DNA of 64,000 bases from Paenibacillus zeirhizosphaerae. GTDB taxonomy: Bacteria > Bacillota > Bacilli > Paenibacillales > Paenibacillaceae. This document shows, one piece after another, positions 16,065 through 24,478 of this stretch. Under the pieces are notes generated by a model that saw nothing but the letters and a program-made list of their open reading frames with translations, had not been told where the DNA came from and did no database searches. Location of the stretch: contig NZ_JAPCKK010000011.1 in NCBI RefSeq assembly GCF_030705605.1, positions 372,001-436,000 on the forward strand. Direction: 5' to 3'. The position numbers and the translations under genes were made by a program. Position 1 is the stretch's first letter; every line of letters starts with the position of its first letter.

Positions 16065-17510
16065 TTATAATTGACAGATTATTAATAATTCTGCTTCGTA
16101 GGAAATATCAAAATTGTTGTTAGAGTTGTTTAACTTACTATGCGAAAATTGACCCGCGGAGATTGTTTCAACCCTTGAAAAATACCTCCTGGCCATATCT
16201 TCAAGCCCATTTATTGTATGCACCCTAGGGGTAGACTTCTTTGTTTCATCATATGGAGAATAAGATAGAACAAGCGGAACATCTAACTCACGTACTTTCC
16301 TAAACAAATTTTCAAAAGCTGTTGTTGCCTGGGATTTTATTGAAAATGGCGACTGGTGCCTATCCTCTCTGTACATCCCCCTACTTAAGTTTGTTCCTCC
16401 ATTTAGGTTTGTTCTCGAAATCTTAGGATTATCTCGAAGGCAAATTGTTTCAAGGACGTGGTAATACCTACTATAATGATATCTAGTATAAGGAGGATCA
16501 GCATAGACAACTTTTACGTTATGAGCGTTTCTATTAGAAAGAATATCTAATGCATCCGAGTAATCCATCTTATATATATAATGGTCAAACACTGACTTTT
16601 CTTGAGCTAAATAAAGCTCTACCCATTCTTTATATATATGAAATACATTTTTTTCCCTATCCTTTTGAACTCTGCTACCTATATTTTTCTTCGGAGTACC
16701 ATCAGCACTTCTCGGTTTGATTGGTTGAGCAAATTGCTTTCCTACAGTATTGACAATATCACTTGCTGTACTTAAAACTGATGCGAGGAATATATCCCGC
16801 GCCTCTTCCGGTAATTCTTGAACCCCTTCTAGGATGGAGTCTATTTGTACGGATTGAAGATAGGAGAAATAGACCCCTCCGAAATAACGGACAACTAATG
16901 CCTCTGCTCCCGCAGTAAACATTGAAGCCTCTAGGCGAGAAACCGTACACTTCAACGCATGAATTAGTTTAGAAGAACAATCGAGATTTATGCCCTGCTC
17001 ATAGGATAAAATAGATCCCTTTTCTAAAAGTTCACATAGAGGATTCGGGTCTCCATGTAAAGCTTGGTCAATACAACATGCCTCGTATTCAATCATCGGT
17101 TCAATACATGAATATAACTTAGCATAATGTGATGATCTTTGACATCCTTCCAAAAACTCATTTACATTAAAGTCCCCACTTATAGGCTTCAGTAAAGCTG
17201 AACAAATAACCCTAGAATACTCTTGTATGTCCACTGATGTTACTGGTCTAAACTTAGACAAGTGCCTTGAGACAGTCCCCGACCCGGCAAATAAATCACA
17301 GACTCCACCACCTGATGGCTCTACTTGGTCAATTGTACTTTGAATAAAATCTAGAATTCTTAACTTACTACCCAGATAATGAATAGGTCTAAATTGAGAC
17401 ACTTGAGTTGCTGCTGATATTTCTGGAAACATGCTTAATTGGCCATATTTAAAACTATCATTTTGAACCACTTTAATGTCTGAGGCATATTCAAGCTGTC
17501 TATTTTTCAT
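16065..17510 (-). CDS. Alpha-class (D12-like) DNA adenine methyltransferase
   Basis: This 481-residue protein has motif X HYLGSKLR (44-51) and motif I CDLFAGSGTVS (71-81), with the catalytic motif IV DPPY at 338-341 (VVYADPPYTRYHYSRYYH). The order X-I-target domain-IV is that of alpha-class N6-adenine methyltransferases such as Dam and FokI-type enzymes. The long segment between motifs I and IV (about 100-330) exceeds Dam and holds the recognition domain. The gene starts 15 bases after the nuclease stop codon, with a poor ribosome site, so it probably depends on upstream translation. It likely methylates the strand complementary to the one modified by the other methyltransferase. Confidence 0.87.
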   Translation of the reverse strand: MKNRQLEYASDIKVVQNDSFKYGQLSMFPEISAATQVSQFRPIHYLGSKLRILDFIQSTIDQVEPSGGGVCDLFAGSGTVSRHLSKFRPVTSVDIQEYSRVICSALLKPISGDFNVNEFLEGCQRSSHYAKLYSCIEPMIEYEACCIDQALHGDPNPLCELLEKGSILSYEQGINLDCSSKLIHALKCTVSRLEASMFTAGAEALVVRYFGGVYFSYLQSVQIDSILEGVQELPEEARDIFLASVLSTASDIVNTVGKQFAQPIKPRSADGTPKKNIGSRVQKDREKNVFHIYKEWVELYLAQEKSVFDHYIYKMDYSDALDILSNRNAHNVKVVYADPPYTRYHYSRYYHVLETICLRDNPKISRTNLNGGTNLSRGMYREDRHQSPFSIKSQATTAFENLFRKVRELDVPLVLSYSPYDETKKSTPRVHTINGLEDMARRYFSRVETISAGQFSHSKLNNSNNNFDISYEAELLIICQL

Positions 17511-17525
17511 TAAATCACACCCAAC

Positions 17526-18698
17526 TTATACTGTTATATTCCAAATTGGTAAATGAGGGCATCTTATTCTGATCTCATCTACTGATGTAATATGTCTCTT
17601 CATTTGGTTATTAGTAGTTGCAGGAATCTCCAAATCTAGATATTGTCTAACTTCGTTATAGAAAGGGTCGGTAGGCATTGCGAGCACGTAAAGAAAATCT
17701 CGAGTTGACACACGTACAAATACCCCAATAGGTCGATTAAGAGTTGGGTATGCTAAACCTGCTGCAGCACCAAGCTCTATTCGCCAATTATGACTGGCCA
17801 CTGAAACACTATTTCTTATCTCAGTTTCACCAAGGGTTCCCGTTGCAGAAACATTCCTGAGTAGCATACGATAATATCCATTAACACCTGCAGGAGCACC
17901 AAAAAAGTTCTCAAAAGCGTACTTACTAAAGTTGGCCTGTTTCCACCTAACGTTATTATTTGGTATCTCTGCAACCAATGCAGGATCGCTTTCATCGAAA
18001 ATCCACGCTCCTAAATCTTCCTCTTCAATAAATTCAGAAATCAAAGGAGCATGTTCTTCTTGAAATTCACCCTCTTGTTCAACTTCAAAACTTGGATCAG
18101 CAATTGATTCGTCATGTTCGTCTAAAACAGCTCTATTTTTTAATCTCGAGAAGACTTTTGCGTTCTCCTTGGCCTTTTTAATAACTTCCTCATCATCTAT
18201 CTGCTTCAAGAATCGTGTGTTTAGATCTAACCAACTATTCCAGTACTCTTCGATTTCTTGAATTTTTGTACTGTCAACTTCAACTATACTAAAAGCTTCT
18301 CTATTTCGTCTTAATCCTTTTTCTGTTAAATTACCAGACCCTAAGACTAAGACACCGCCAGTATTATTTTTAAACCAACTGAATTTTGGATGAAACAGTG
18401 ATCCTTTTGTATCATGATGGAATGCGGAAGCTTCCAGTCCACTGAATTTGTTTCTCAACTCGTTTATTTTTTCAAGTGCTTTTTCACTGGTTATTTCGTC
18501 AATCCCTACTATTAGTCTGAAGTTTCCGTTAATTATCATTTTAGTAAAAGAATCATCCTCGAAAAGTAACTTTGCACCGCCTGCAGTAACGAAAGCATAT
18601 GCCCCTCCACCTTGAGTAGCGCCCTCAGATGCCTTAAGTAATGCTTCATGTAGGGAATATCCATCCTCAAACATTGGGTCCTGTATATAAAAGTCCAT
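17526..18698 (-). CDS. BfiI/NgoFVII-like phospholipase D-type restriction endonuclease
   Basis: This 390-residue protein has a single PLD (HKD) half-site: H103 and K105 in LFHPKF, N123 in GSGNLT and E134 in RRNREAF. As I recall, BfiI uses H105, K107, N125 and E136, the same spacing shifted by two residues. BfiI-type nucleases are dimers that make one active site from two HKD motifs and cut without metal ions. Residues about 165-235 form a linker very rich in acidic residues. Residues about 240-390 (from VRWKQANFSKYAF through SHNWRIELG to the C-terminus) fit the B3-like DNA-binding domain of BfiI/NgoFVII. It is the first gene of the operon, with a good AGGAG ribosome site, ahead of two adenine methyltransferases. 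This predicts a type IIS system with an asymmetric target. Confidence 0.85.
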   Translation of the reverse strand: MDFYIQDPMFEDGYSLHEALLKASEGATQGGGAYAFVTAGGAKLLFEDDSFTKMIINGNFRLIVGIDEITSEKALEKINELRNKFSGLEASAFHHDTKGSLFHPKFSWFKNNTGGVLVLGSGNLTEKGLRRNREAFSIVEVDSTKIQEIEEYWNSWLDLNTRFLKQIDDEEVIKKAKENAKVFSRLKNRAVLDEHDESIADPSFEVEQEGEFQEEHAPLISEFIEEEDLGAWIFDESDPALVAEIPNNNVRWKQANFSKYAFENFFGAPAGVNGYYRMLLRNVSATGTLGETEIRNSVSVASHNWRIELGAAAGLAYPTLNRPIGVFVRVSTRDFLYVLAMPTDPFYNEVRQYLDLEIPATTNNQMKRHITSVDEIRIRCPHLPIWNITV

Positions 18699-18732
18699 TC
18701 CTATTACTCCTAACAGTAAGATATTTGTTTTT

Positions 18733-18738
18733 ATTATA
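18733..18738 (-). promoter_or_regulatory. Candidate -10 box for the restriction-modification operon
   Basis: A TATAAT hexamer on the minus strand lies about 35 bases before the nuclease start, within a very AT-rich leader. No convincing -35 hexamer is seen at 16-18 bases, so the assignment is tentative. No C-protein operator repeats or controller gene are visible. Confidence 0.4.
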
Positions 18739-18899
18739 TCTTATTTTTTTATAATAGAGGAAAGAACCTTCATATACATTTGATTAATCTTCCAATAAAA
18801 TTAAGCAACTGAAGTAACATTTATATTATACCAAACATTTGTTCTCATTTATAGTTTTTTAAATTTTCTACTCTCGTTCCCGCACGAAAAATTTCGCCG

Positions 18900-19379
18900 T
18901 CACTTATGATACGGTTCCCCCCGATTGATCTTCACCGCCCTATAAATCTGCTCCACCAATACTAGCCGCATCAGTTGATGCGGCAGTGTCATGCGCCCGA
19001 AGCTCAGCCTCTGCTGAGCGCGGCGCAGAACGGCGTCCGAGAGGCCGTTGCTGCCGCCGATCACGAACACGACGTGGCTTGTGCCATAGGTGGCGAGCTT
19101 GTCCAGCTCGGCGGCCAGCTCCTCTGAGCTCCACAGCTTGCCGTCGATGGCGAGCGCGATGACGTGCGCTTCGTTCTTGATCAGCGCGAGCAGTCGCTCG
19201 CCCTCGCGCTCCTTCACCTGCCGGACCTCCGCCTCGCTCATGTTCTCCGGCGCTTTCTCGTCCGGCACCTCAAGCGTTTCGAATTTCACATAAGGGCCTA
19301 ACCGCTTAGCATACTCCGCAATACCCTGTACCAGATATTTTTCCTTCAACTTGCCGACTCCGATAATTTGTATGAACAC
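18900..19379 (-). CDS. rlmH: 23S rRNA (pseudouridine1915-N3)-methyltransferase RlmH
   Basis: This 159-residue SPOUT-class methyltransferase methylates pseudouridine 1915 in helix 69 of 23S rRNA, acting on assembled ribosomes. The knotted AdoMet site appears as [17 protein letters not shown], and the C-terminal end [27 protein letters not shown] motif ([17 protein letters not shown]) is diagnostic. Length matches the usual 155-160. The gene is GC-richer than the restriction genes downstream of it, so the border between core chromosome and island falls between 18700 and 18900. Confidence 0.96.
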   Translation of the reverse strand: MFIQIIGVGKLKEKYLVQGIAEYAKRLGPYVKFETLEVPDEKAPENMSEAEVRQVKEREGERLLALIKNEAHVIALAIDGKLWSSEELAAELDKLATYGTSHVVFVIGGSNGLSDAVLRRAQQRLSFGRMTLPHQLMRLVLVEQIYRAVKINRGEPYHK

Positions 19380-19450
19380 GGCTGCTGCCCCCTTCGTTTC
19401 TTATCTCAGACTAGCCTCCACAGGTGATTCTGCCAATCACCCTGGATGCC

Positions 19451-19489
19451 AAAAAGAGCGTGCCCGATCCACTCCCGCCGGTCACGCTC
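19451..19489 (-). terminator. Terminator after the CxxH/CxxC gene
   Basis: Seven-base arms (19456-19462 and 19483-19489) with a partly paired interior, followed on the minus strand by TTTTT. It lies about 48 bases after the small gene's stop and upstream of rlmH. Confidence 0.75.
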
Positions 19490-19536
19490 TCCTTCTCGTT
19501 TCATTTCAATGGTTCCATTTGCTCAATCGTGTCCGG

Positions 19537-19704
19537 TTATACAATCAGAAACTCGGCATGCTGGTCACACTGCGAGCACTTGACCGGCGGGTCCCAATCG
19601 GAGAATTCCGTCTCCTTCAGGTCCACCACATCCGGCGCATCCTCAAATTCATCGACAAACAGGTCGATCGCCAGTTCCACATGTTCTTTACATACAACGT
19701 ACAT
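19537..19704 (-). CDS. Small CxxH/CxxC zinc-ribbon-like protein
   Basis: This 55-residue protein has a CKEH pair near its N-terminus (residues 5-8) and CSQC near its C-terminus (43-46), joined by an acidic stretch (FEDAPDVVDLKETEF). It matches the small CxxH/CxxC family of Bacillales, which often lies beside rlmH. The four ligands could hold one zinc ion. The role is unknown. A GGAAAGGG-like ribosome site precedes the ATG at 19704. Confidence 0.82.
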   Translation of the reverse strand: MYVVCKEHVELAIDLFVDEFEDAPDVVDLKETEFSDWDPPVKCSQCDQHAEFLIV

Positions 19705-19816
19705 TCAAATAGCATCCCTTTCCGTTATACCTCTGAAGCGAGCGGCTTGGTGTGTAGAGCTCTTGCCTTGGTATCTATCATTCTAGCCACTTCTCTGTTC
19801 TACCACACCTTACACG

Positions 19817-19841
19817 GAAAGAAAAGGCCCTTTGCCCTTTT
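19817..19841 (-). terminator. Probable terminator of the helical-repeat gene
   Basis: Six-base AAAAGG/CCTTTT arms, with G-C extension possible, followed on the minus strand by CTTTCC, about 150 bases after the stop of the upstream gene. Confidence 0.4.
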
Positions 19842-19992
19842 ATACACCAAAAACATCTTCTCCAAGCTCTGCAGGAGCGATTCTCTATACTGGTCTATGT
19901 ATTGGTCCTTAACAGAGGAAAAGGGAGATGGCCCTCCTATGAAGAGATACAGCCAGAAGATATGTGCCGACTCTTGCCGAGCGTAGCTTTTT

Positions 19993-20868
19993 TTACACAA
20001 CACCTTCCCGGGAGGCCAAAATACGTTCCCCGTCAAAATTCATACCCTCTTCTTCTAATTCGGACTGTATAATGCATGCCAGCAGGCTGTGATATTCCTT
20101 AACCTGATCAGGCAAAGCGTAGCTGCGGAACATCTCGAACATTGCTACACACCGTTTAAAGCCGTTCATATCGTTCAAATGGATATACCTGTTCAATGCA
20201 TGGAGCGTATCGGCCAAGCCCCGCCTATAATCTTTATTTCTGAAGCGATAAATCATGAGAAGGTACCTTACTCTTGTATAACGGGTGAAAATGAGAGGGT
20301 CTGTTTCTGTGGTGTCGGGATTAAAATTTTCGATCAATGTGTTGATTTCATCATTCAGATCAAAATTATGAAGAATCGCCGCCTCCAAAATATTGACCAG
20401 TCCGGCTGCGATTTCCTGAGGATTGTCTTTAAGGAATTGAACATAATCGGGGAGCACCTTCAACTGGCCTTCCAGCAAATCAAGACCGAAAGCGTTAGCC
20501 CTGGCGAGAAAATTCAGACGGCGGACCTCTTCCATGCCAGCCTCATCCAGATCCTTAAACCATCCGAGGTCGGCATATTGACGGATACAGTGTCGTTCTT
20601 CCGCATATTTTTTTAGCTTTCTGAGCGCAATTCCTTTAATGAGCAAGCTAAAACCATAGTAATACACCAACGGTCGTTCCGTATGTATGGACCAAATGGC
20701 CTGTCCTTCCTGTTTAAAACAATGCTGATTATAAATAGAAAGAACCGTCACATACAGATGATCTGCAATATCGATCATCTCACGCCAGTTACCCAGTGAA
20801 TAGGCCATTCGCAACAGCTTGACGAGCCCGTCCAGATCGCGATAGTTTCTTAAATCAATTTCCGTCAT
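19993..20868 (-). CDS. Hypothetical helical-repeat (TPR-like) cytoplasmic protein
   Basis: This 291-residue protein has no signal peptide, membrane helix or catalytic motif. It is almost wholly alpha-helical, with spaced alanine/tyrosine patterns such as YYYGFSLLIKGIALRKLKKY followed by AEERHCI, FLARANAFGLDLLEG and FTRYTRVRYLLMIYRFRNKDYRRGLADTLHALNRY. These resemble tetratricopeptide-type repeats in the C-terminal half of Rap/PlcR-like and related HTH regulators, but no helix-turn-helix is present. GGAGG precedes the start. I do not recognise the family with certainty. A regulatory or scaffolding role is possible but not shown. Confidence 0.6.
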   Translation of the reverse strand: MTEIDLRNYRDLDGLVKLLRMAYSLGNWREMIDIADHLYVTVLSIYNQHCFKQEGQAIWSIHTERPLVYYYGFSLLIKGIALRKLKKYAEERHCIRQYADLGWFKDLDEAGMEEVRRLNFLARANAFGLDLLEGQLKVLPDYVQFLKDNPQEIAAGLVNILEAAILHNFDLNDEINTLIENFNPDTTETDPLIFTRYTRVRYLLMIYRFRNKDYRRGLADTLHALNRYIHLNDMNGFKRCVAMFEMFRSYALPDQVKEYHSLLACIIQSELEEEGMNFDGERILASREGVV

Positions 20869-21141
20869 TTTGGCAATCCCCTCCTTCGCTATTTTTCCAC
20901 CCCATCCAAAGGTATACTAGTTCTCATTTACACGTCAATAGCCGCATTTTATCGAAATTCCCCATAATTTAGGTTGAATTGGAAAAGGGCAGTCCATTTT
21001 TTTATTTCCTGATACACCTGGACATTAGCCTGCATATACTACACAAAACAAAAAAACATTGAGCCTTTCAGAAGGCAGGGTATTCACAATTACAGATTGC
21101 TTCATACATTTGGGAGATCACAAGAAATGAGAGGGAAGACC

Positions 21142-21837
21142 ATGACAGATGAGGAAACTAACTTTTGCTTTGTAACCTGCGTGAATGATGAACATATGTA
21201 CAAATTATGCCTGGAGCACATTCAAAGCCTGTTTCTGCCGCCGGGAGTTCAGCTCGAAGTCGTCGCCATCAGAGGAGCGACTAGCATCACATCCGGTTAT
21301 AATCAAGCCGCTCGCAATTCTAAAGCGAAATACAAGGTGTATTTGCATCAGGATACGTATATCATGAATCGCAACTTCCTCTATGAACTGTTAAGAGTGT
21401 TTCAAAACCATCCCCAGCTCGGGCTGGTCGGGCTCATCGGGTCAGGAACCATTCCGGCTAATGGCGTGTGGTGGGAGTCAGGCGAACTGTTCGGCAAAGT
21501 ACTAGAGTATCGCAGCACGTACAATTACTTGAAATTCGCCGAGGCTGAGGGCCCCTTTAAAAATGCTGCCGCCATTGACGGCTTACTGATGGCGACTCAA
21601 TACGATATCCCGTGGCGGGATGACATCTTTGACGGTTGGCATTTCTATGATATATCCCAAAGCTGCGAATTCAAGAGGAAAGGGTATTCAGTGGGCATTC
21701 TGCCCCAGGCCGAGCCTTGGGCTCTTCATGCCTGCGGAGTTATGTATCCAGATGATATCTATTACCGGTATCGTGACAAGTTCCTTCAAGAATATAGCTC
21801 AGATGCAACAACATTTGGACCAAATAAGCCATTCTGA
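21142..21837 (+). CDS. Glycosyltransferase-like protein (GT2/STREFK-type)
   Basis: About 231 residues from the ATG at 21142, preferred over ATG 21097 and 21127 because GAGGGA lies nine bases ahead. The fold resembles GT-A enzymes: FCFVTCVNDEHMYKLCLEHI at the start, a SGYNQAARNSKAKY helix, a metal-binding-like LHQDTYI in place of DxD, and a second block WWESGELFGKVLEYR and DGWHFYDISQSCEFKRKGY near the acceptor side. Relatives sit in large multidomain glycan-synthesis proteins. Donor and acceptor cannot be predicted. It is a single gene between a divergent helical-repeat gene and a strong shared terminator. Confidence 0.7.
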   Translation: MTDEETNFCFVTCVNDEHMYKLCLEHIQSLFLPPGVQLEVVAIRGATSITSGYNQAARNSKAKYKVYLHQDTYIMNRNFLYELLRVFQNHPQLGLVGLIGSGTIPANGVWWESGELFGKVLEYRSTYNYLKFAEAEGPFKNAAAIDGLLMATQYDIPWRDDIFDGWHFYDISQSCEFKRKGYSVGILPQAEPWALHACGVMYPDDIYYRYRDKFLQEYSSDATTFGPNKPF

Positions 21838-21892
21838 AAAAATACGGGAAGCAAAGAAGATCTTGTCTAGTCTTCTTTGCTTCCCGTATATT
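21837..21892. terminator. Bidirectional terminator between glycosyltransferase gene and htrA
   Basis: A perfect 17-base stem (21844-21860 with 21871-21887) around a ten-base loop lies between two convergent stop codons. An A-run on the left and a T-rich stretch on the right serve both strands. Confidence 0.9.
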
Positions 21893-21901
21893 GTTTTCCC
21901 T

Positions 21902-23140
21902 TTACTCGTCCGGCTTATCCATCAACTTCACCGTCACCTTCTCCACCTTGCCCTCACGGTAGTAGGTGACTTCCATCTTATCGCCGATCTTCTTGTCGTT
22001 ATACAGATACCGCCGCAGCTCTAGTGTGGAATGAATCAGCCTTCCGTCCAGCGCCGTAATGACATCGTTCAGCTTCAGTCCGCCTTCCTTCGCAGGCCCA
22101 TGCGATTCCAGCACGATTACACCTGCTTTGACCTCGTCCGGAAGCTTCAATTCCTTACGCTGCTCGTCGTCAATCGGGGCGTACTGATTTTCCAGATCTA
22201 TCGTGTAGACACCCAGGTACGGGCGCTCAATTTCCCCATCGTCTATGAGGTCGTTGACCGTGGTCATGACCTCATTGGCCGGGATGGCAAAACCCAATCC
22301 TTCCACGCCGGTATCTGCAATTTTCATGGTATTGATGCCAATCACGCGACCGTTCAGATCAACCAGAGCACCTCCGCTGTTGCCTTCGTTAATCGCGGCA
22401 TCGGTCTGGATCACGCTTTGCTCCCAGTCGTATACACCATCCTGGTTAATGGACACCGGGATAATCCGGTTCGTATAACTGACAATCCCGGAGGTAAGTG
22501 TATCGCCCAGCCCGAGCGGGTTACCGATGGCGATCACCGTTTCTCCCAGACGCAGGCGGCTGGAGTCGCCGATCTCGGCAACCGTATCGATATTTTTATC
22601 ATCAACAGCCAGAACCGCAATATCCGTTATACGGTCTCTGCCGATTAATTCCGCTTTCTTGCTCTCCCCTTCGACCGTCACCACTTCAAGGTCCTCGGAG
22701 CCTTCCACAACATGATTATTCGTCATAATGTATGCCTTGCCTCCGGCAATGCGGAAGATCACCCCTGAGCCGAGCGCTGAATCGGCTAAGGCCGCTTCTT
22801 GCCCGTCCCGGTAATTTACAATGCTTACGACCGCAGGGCGAACCTTGGCAGCCGCCTGAATTAGACGCTCATAAGGATCCGAGGAAGACAATGTCGTATA
22901 ACCGTTGGCACCGGTCAATGCCGTTGTGTTCGGCAGACCTGTGATGAAGCTGAACAGAAGCACGGCCACAATGGCACTGATCACACCGCTGACAACCGCG
23001 GTCTGCAGCATCGACGGCCGTCTCAGGCGTCTTCTTCTCCCTGACCATCGGGCCTTGCTGTGGTGGGAACCGGGGGCGGGAGTCTTCAAGCTGCGTCCCG
23101 ACACTTTAGCCGAGTAAAAATCGTCATCAAACAAGCCCAT
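21902..23140 (-). CDS. htrA: HtrA-type membrane-anchored serine protease
   Basis: This 412-residue quality-control protease degrades misfolded secreted proteins at the membrane. It has a cytoplasmic basic N-terminus (RWSGRRRRLRR), one membrane helix (about 45-68), an S1C trypsin-like domain with triad H143 (TNNHVV), D173 (ITDIAVL) and S255 (NEGNSGGAL), and a C-terminal PDZ domain (about 305-405, with GLKLNDVITALDG). It stands where B. subtilis has the htrA paralogue yycK, downstream of the wal locus. A long intergenic region precedes it, so it is probably transcribed alone. Confidence 0.95.
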   Translation of the reverse strand: MGLFDDDFYSAKVSGRSLKTPAPGSHHSKARWSGRRRRLRRPSMLQTAVVSGVISAIVAVLLFSFITGLPNTTALTGANGYTTLSSSDPYERLIQAAAKVRPAVVSIVNYRDGQEAALADSALGSGVIFRIAGGKAYIMTNNHVVEGSEDLEVVTVEGESKKAELIGRDRITDIAVLAVDDKNIDTVAEIGDSSRLRLGETVIAIGNPLGLGDTLTSGIVSYTNRIIPVSINQDGVYDWEQSVIQTDAAINEGNSGGALVDLNGRVIGINTMKIADTGVEGLGFAIPANEVMTTVNDLIDDGEIERPYLGVYTIDLENQYAPIDDEQRKELKLPDEVKAGVIVLESHGPAKEGGLKLNDVITALDGRLIHSTLELRRYLYNDKKIGDKMEVTYYREGKVEKVTVKLMDKPDE

Positions 23141-23494
23141 GCTGATCCTCTCCCCTTCTTGACACGCACCGGTTTACTTATTGATCACCACAAATTGATC
23201 GCCACAAAACTCCCTTATCTAGCCGCAAAATAAAAATTGCAACATTTCCAGCATACACGCTGGCGGACGAACCGGATAGAGGCAAAAAGAGGAATGATTT
23301 TCACCCAAGCTGACTACAATGGTAAAGAGTCTATTAGACATGCATTGCCGCTTATCCTAGCATTCATCAAGCTGTATATGCACCTTCCAAATCTTTGTAT
23401 TTGGTAATTGTATTGTATCATAAGCCACTTTAAAAAACAGAGCCGTTTTGTGCGGACAAGTTCATTTTTTATTGAAATCAAAGGAGGAAAACGC
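23141..23494. other. Divergent intergenic region between htrA and a small plus-strand gene
   Basis: About 350 bases with promoters expected for both flanking genes. A short inverted repeat CCAGC/GCTGG lies near 23249. No CtsR, CIRCE or CssR-type repeats were recognised with confidence. Confidence 0.4.
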
Positions 23495-23701
23495 ATGGAA
23501 CGACATCGTACAAGCATGGAGGAAGTGGGGATGGTTGCCAAGCTGGCAGACTTAAAGGAAGATCATTACCGCAACACCCTTGCGCTCAGCACACTAATTG
23601 AATTACTCGTGGATAAAGGGGTTCTTACCCGTGAGGAAGTGGAGCAGAAAGCCGCCGAACTGGACAGCTTTATGGCTCACTTACCTTATCCCATGGCGTA
23701 G
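23495..23701 (+). CDS. Conserved-looking small hypothetical protein
   Basis: This 68-residue protein is soluble and helical: ADLKEDHYRNTLALSTLIEL, then a short linker VDKGVLTREEVEQKAAELD that looks like a capping helix pair. A strong AAAGGAGG ribosome site stands ahead of the ATG. Its last 32 bases overlap the 3' end of the convergent walJ gene. The family was not recognised and the function is unknown. Confidence 0.65.
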   Translation: MERHRTSMEEVGMVAKLADLKEDHYRNTLALSTLIELLVDKGVLTREEVEQKAAELDSFMAHLPYPMA

Positions 23702-24476
23702 GCCTGTCGTAATACGTTTCACACAGTCTGAATTCATTATCCTTGTAAAAACAGCCGCGGTCTTCCATCGCTCCCCGCACTGTCATCTTGGCAAGCTCCA
23801 TCATATTATGATCCCGGCTTAAATGAGCAAGGTACGTCCGCTTCGTATACCCGTTGAGCAGCTCACTTAAGATCGCACCCGCCATTTCATTGGATAAATG
23901 GCCGATGTCGCTCAGAATTCTGCGTTTAATATTCCATGGATAACGGCCCATGCGCAGCAATTCAACGTCATGGTTCGCCTCCAGAATCAGCACATCCGAT
24001 TTGGAAATCGCCTGCTTCACCTTGTCGCTGACATAACCGAGATCGGTCGCGACGCTCAGCTTCTCCTGCTCGTCATAAAAGTTATACCCCACCGGCTCGG
24101 CCGCATCATGCGAAATGCCGAACGATTCCACCCGCAGCGAACCGAGCTCCAGGTTGGCCCCGGTCTCCATTATTTTTCGATTCTCATCTTCAATAGTCCC
24201 GATGGACTTGGCCATAGCAGCCCAAGTCTTCTCGTTGGCATAGACCGGGAGATTGTATTTGCGCGCGACGGCCCCCAGCCCTTTGATATGGTCGGAATGC
24301 TCGTGGGTAACGAGTATTCCATCCAGGTCCCTCCCGCTCAGATCACGCTCCTGCAGCAGCTCTTCAATGCGCTTCGCACTGAGTCCTGCGTCGATCATCA
24401 GAGTGGTGTCCTCATTGCGGACCACCGTTGCATTCCCTGTCGAACCGCTCGACAGGACGGTAAATGATATGCCCAT
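23670..24476 (-). CDS. walJ: WalJ (YycJ) metallo-beta-lactamase-fold hydrolase
   Basis: This 268-residue protein of the MBL superfamily has the metal-binding motif THEHSDH (about 56-62) and begins with FTVLSSGSTGN, as in YycJ/WalJ of Bacillales. WalJ is linked to coordination of cell division and replication, possibly as a 5'-exonuclease. It is the last gene of the walRKHIJ operon, two bases after walI. Its 3' end overlaps a convergent small gene, and no separate terminator is visible. Confidence 0.93.
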   Translation of the reverse strand: MGISFTVLSSGSTGNATVVRNEDTTLMIDAGLSAKRIEELLQERDLSGRDLDGILVTHEHSDHIKGLGAVARKYNLPVYANEKTWAAMAKSIGTIEDENRKIMETGANLELGSLRVESFGISHDAAEPVGYNFYDEQEKLSVATDLGYVSDKVKQAISKSDVLILEANHDVELLRMGRYPWNIKRRILSDIGHLSNEMAGAILSELLNGYTKRTYLAHLSRDHNMMELAKMTVRGAMEDRGCFYKDNEFRLCETYYDRPTPWDKVSEP

Positions 24477-24478
24477 GA

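Noticed and set aside
19800-20036. 78-codon minus-strand frame that could be a Phr-like peptide after the helical-repeat gene
   Set aside because: It starts inside the repeat gene, has no ribosome site and its hydrophobic part is internal, not an export leader. The probable terminator lies within it.
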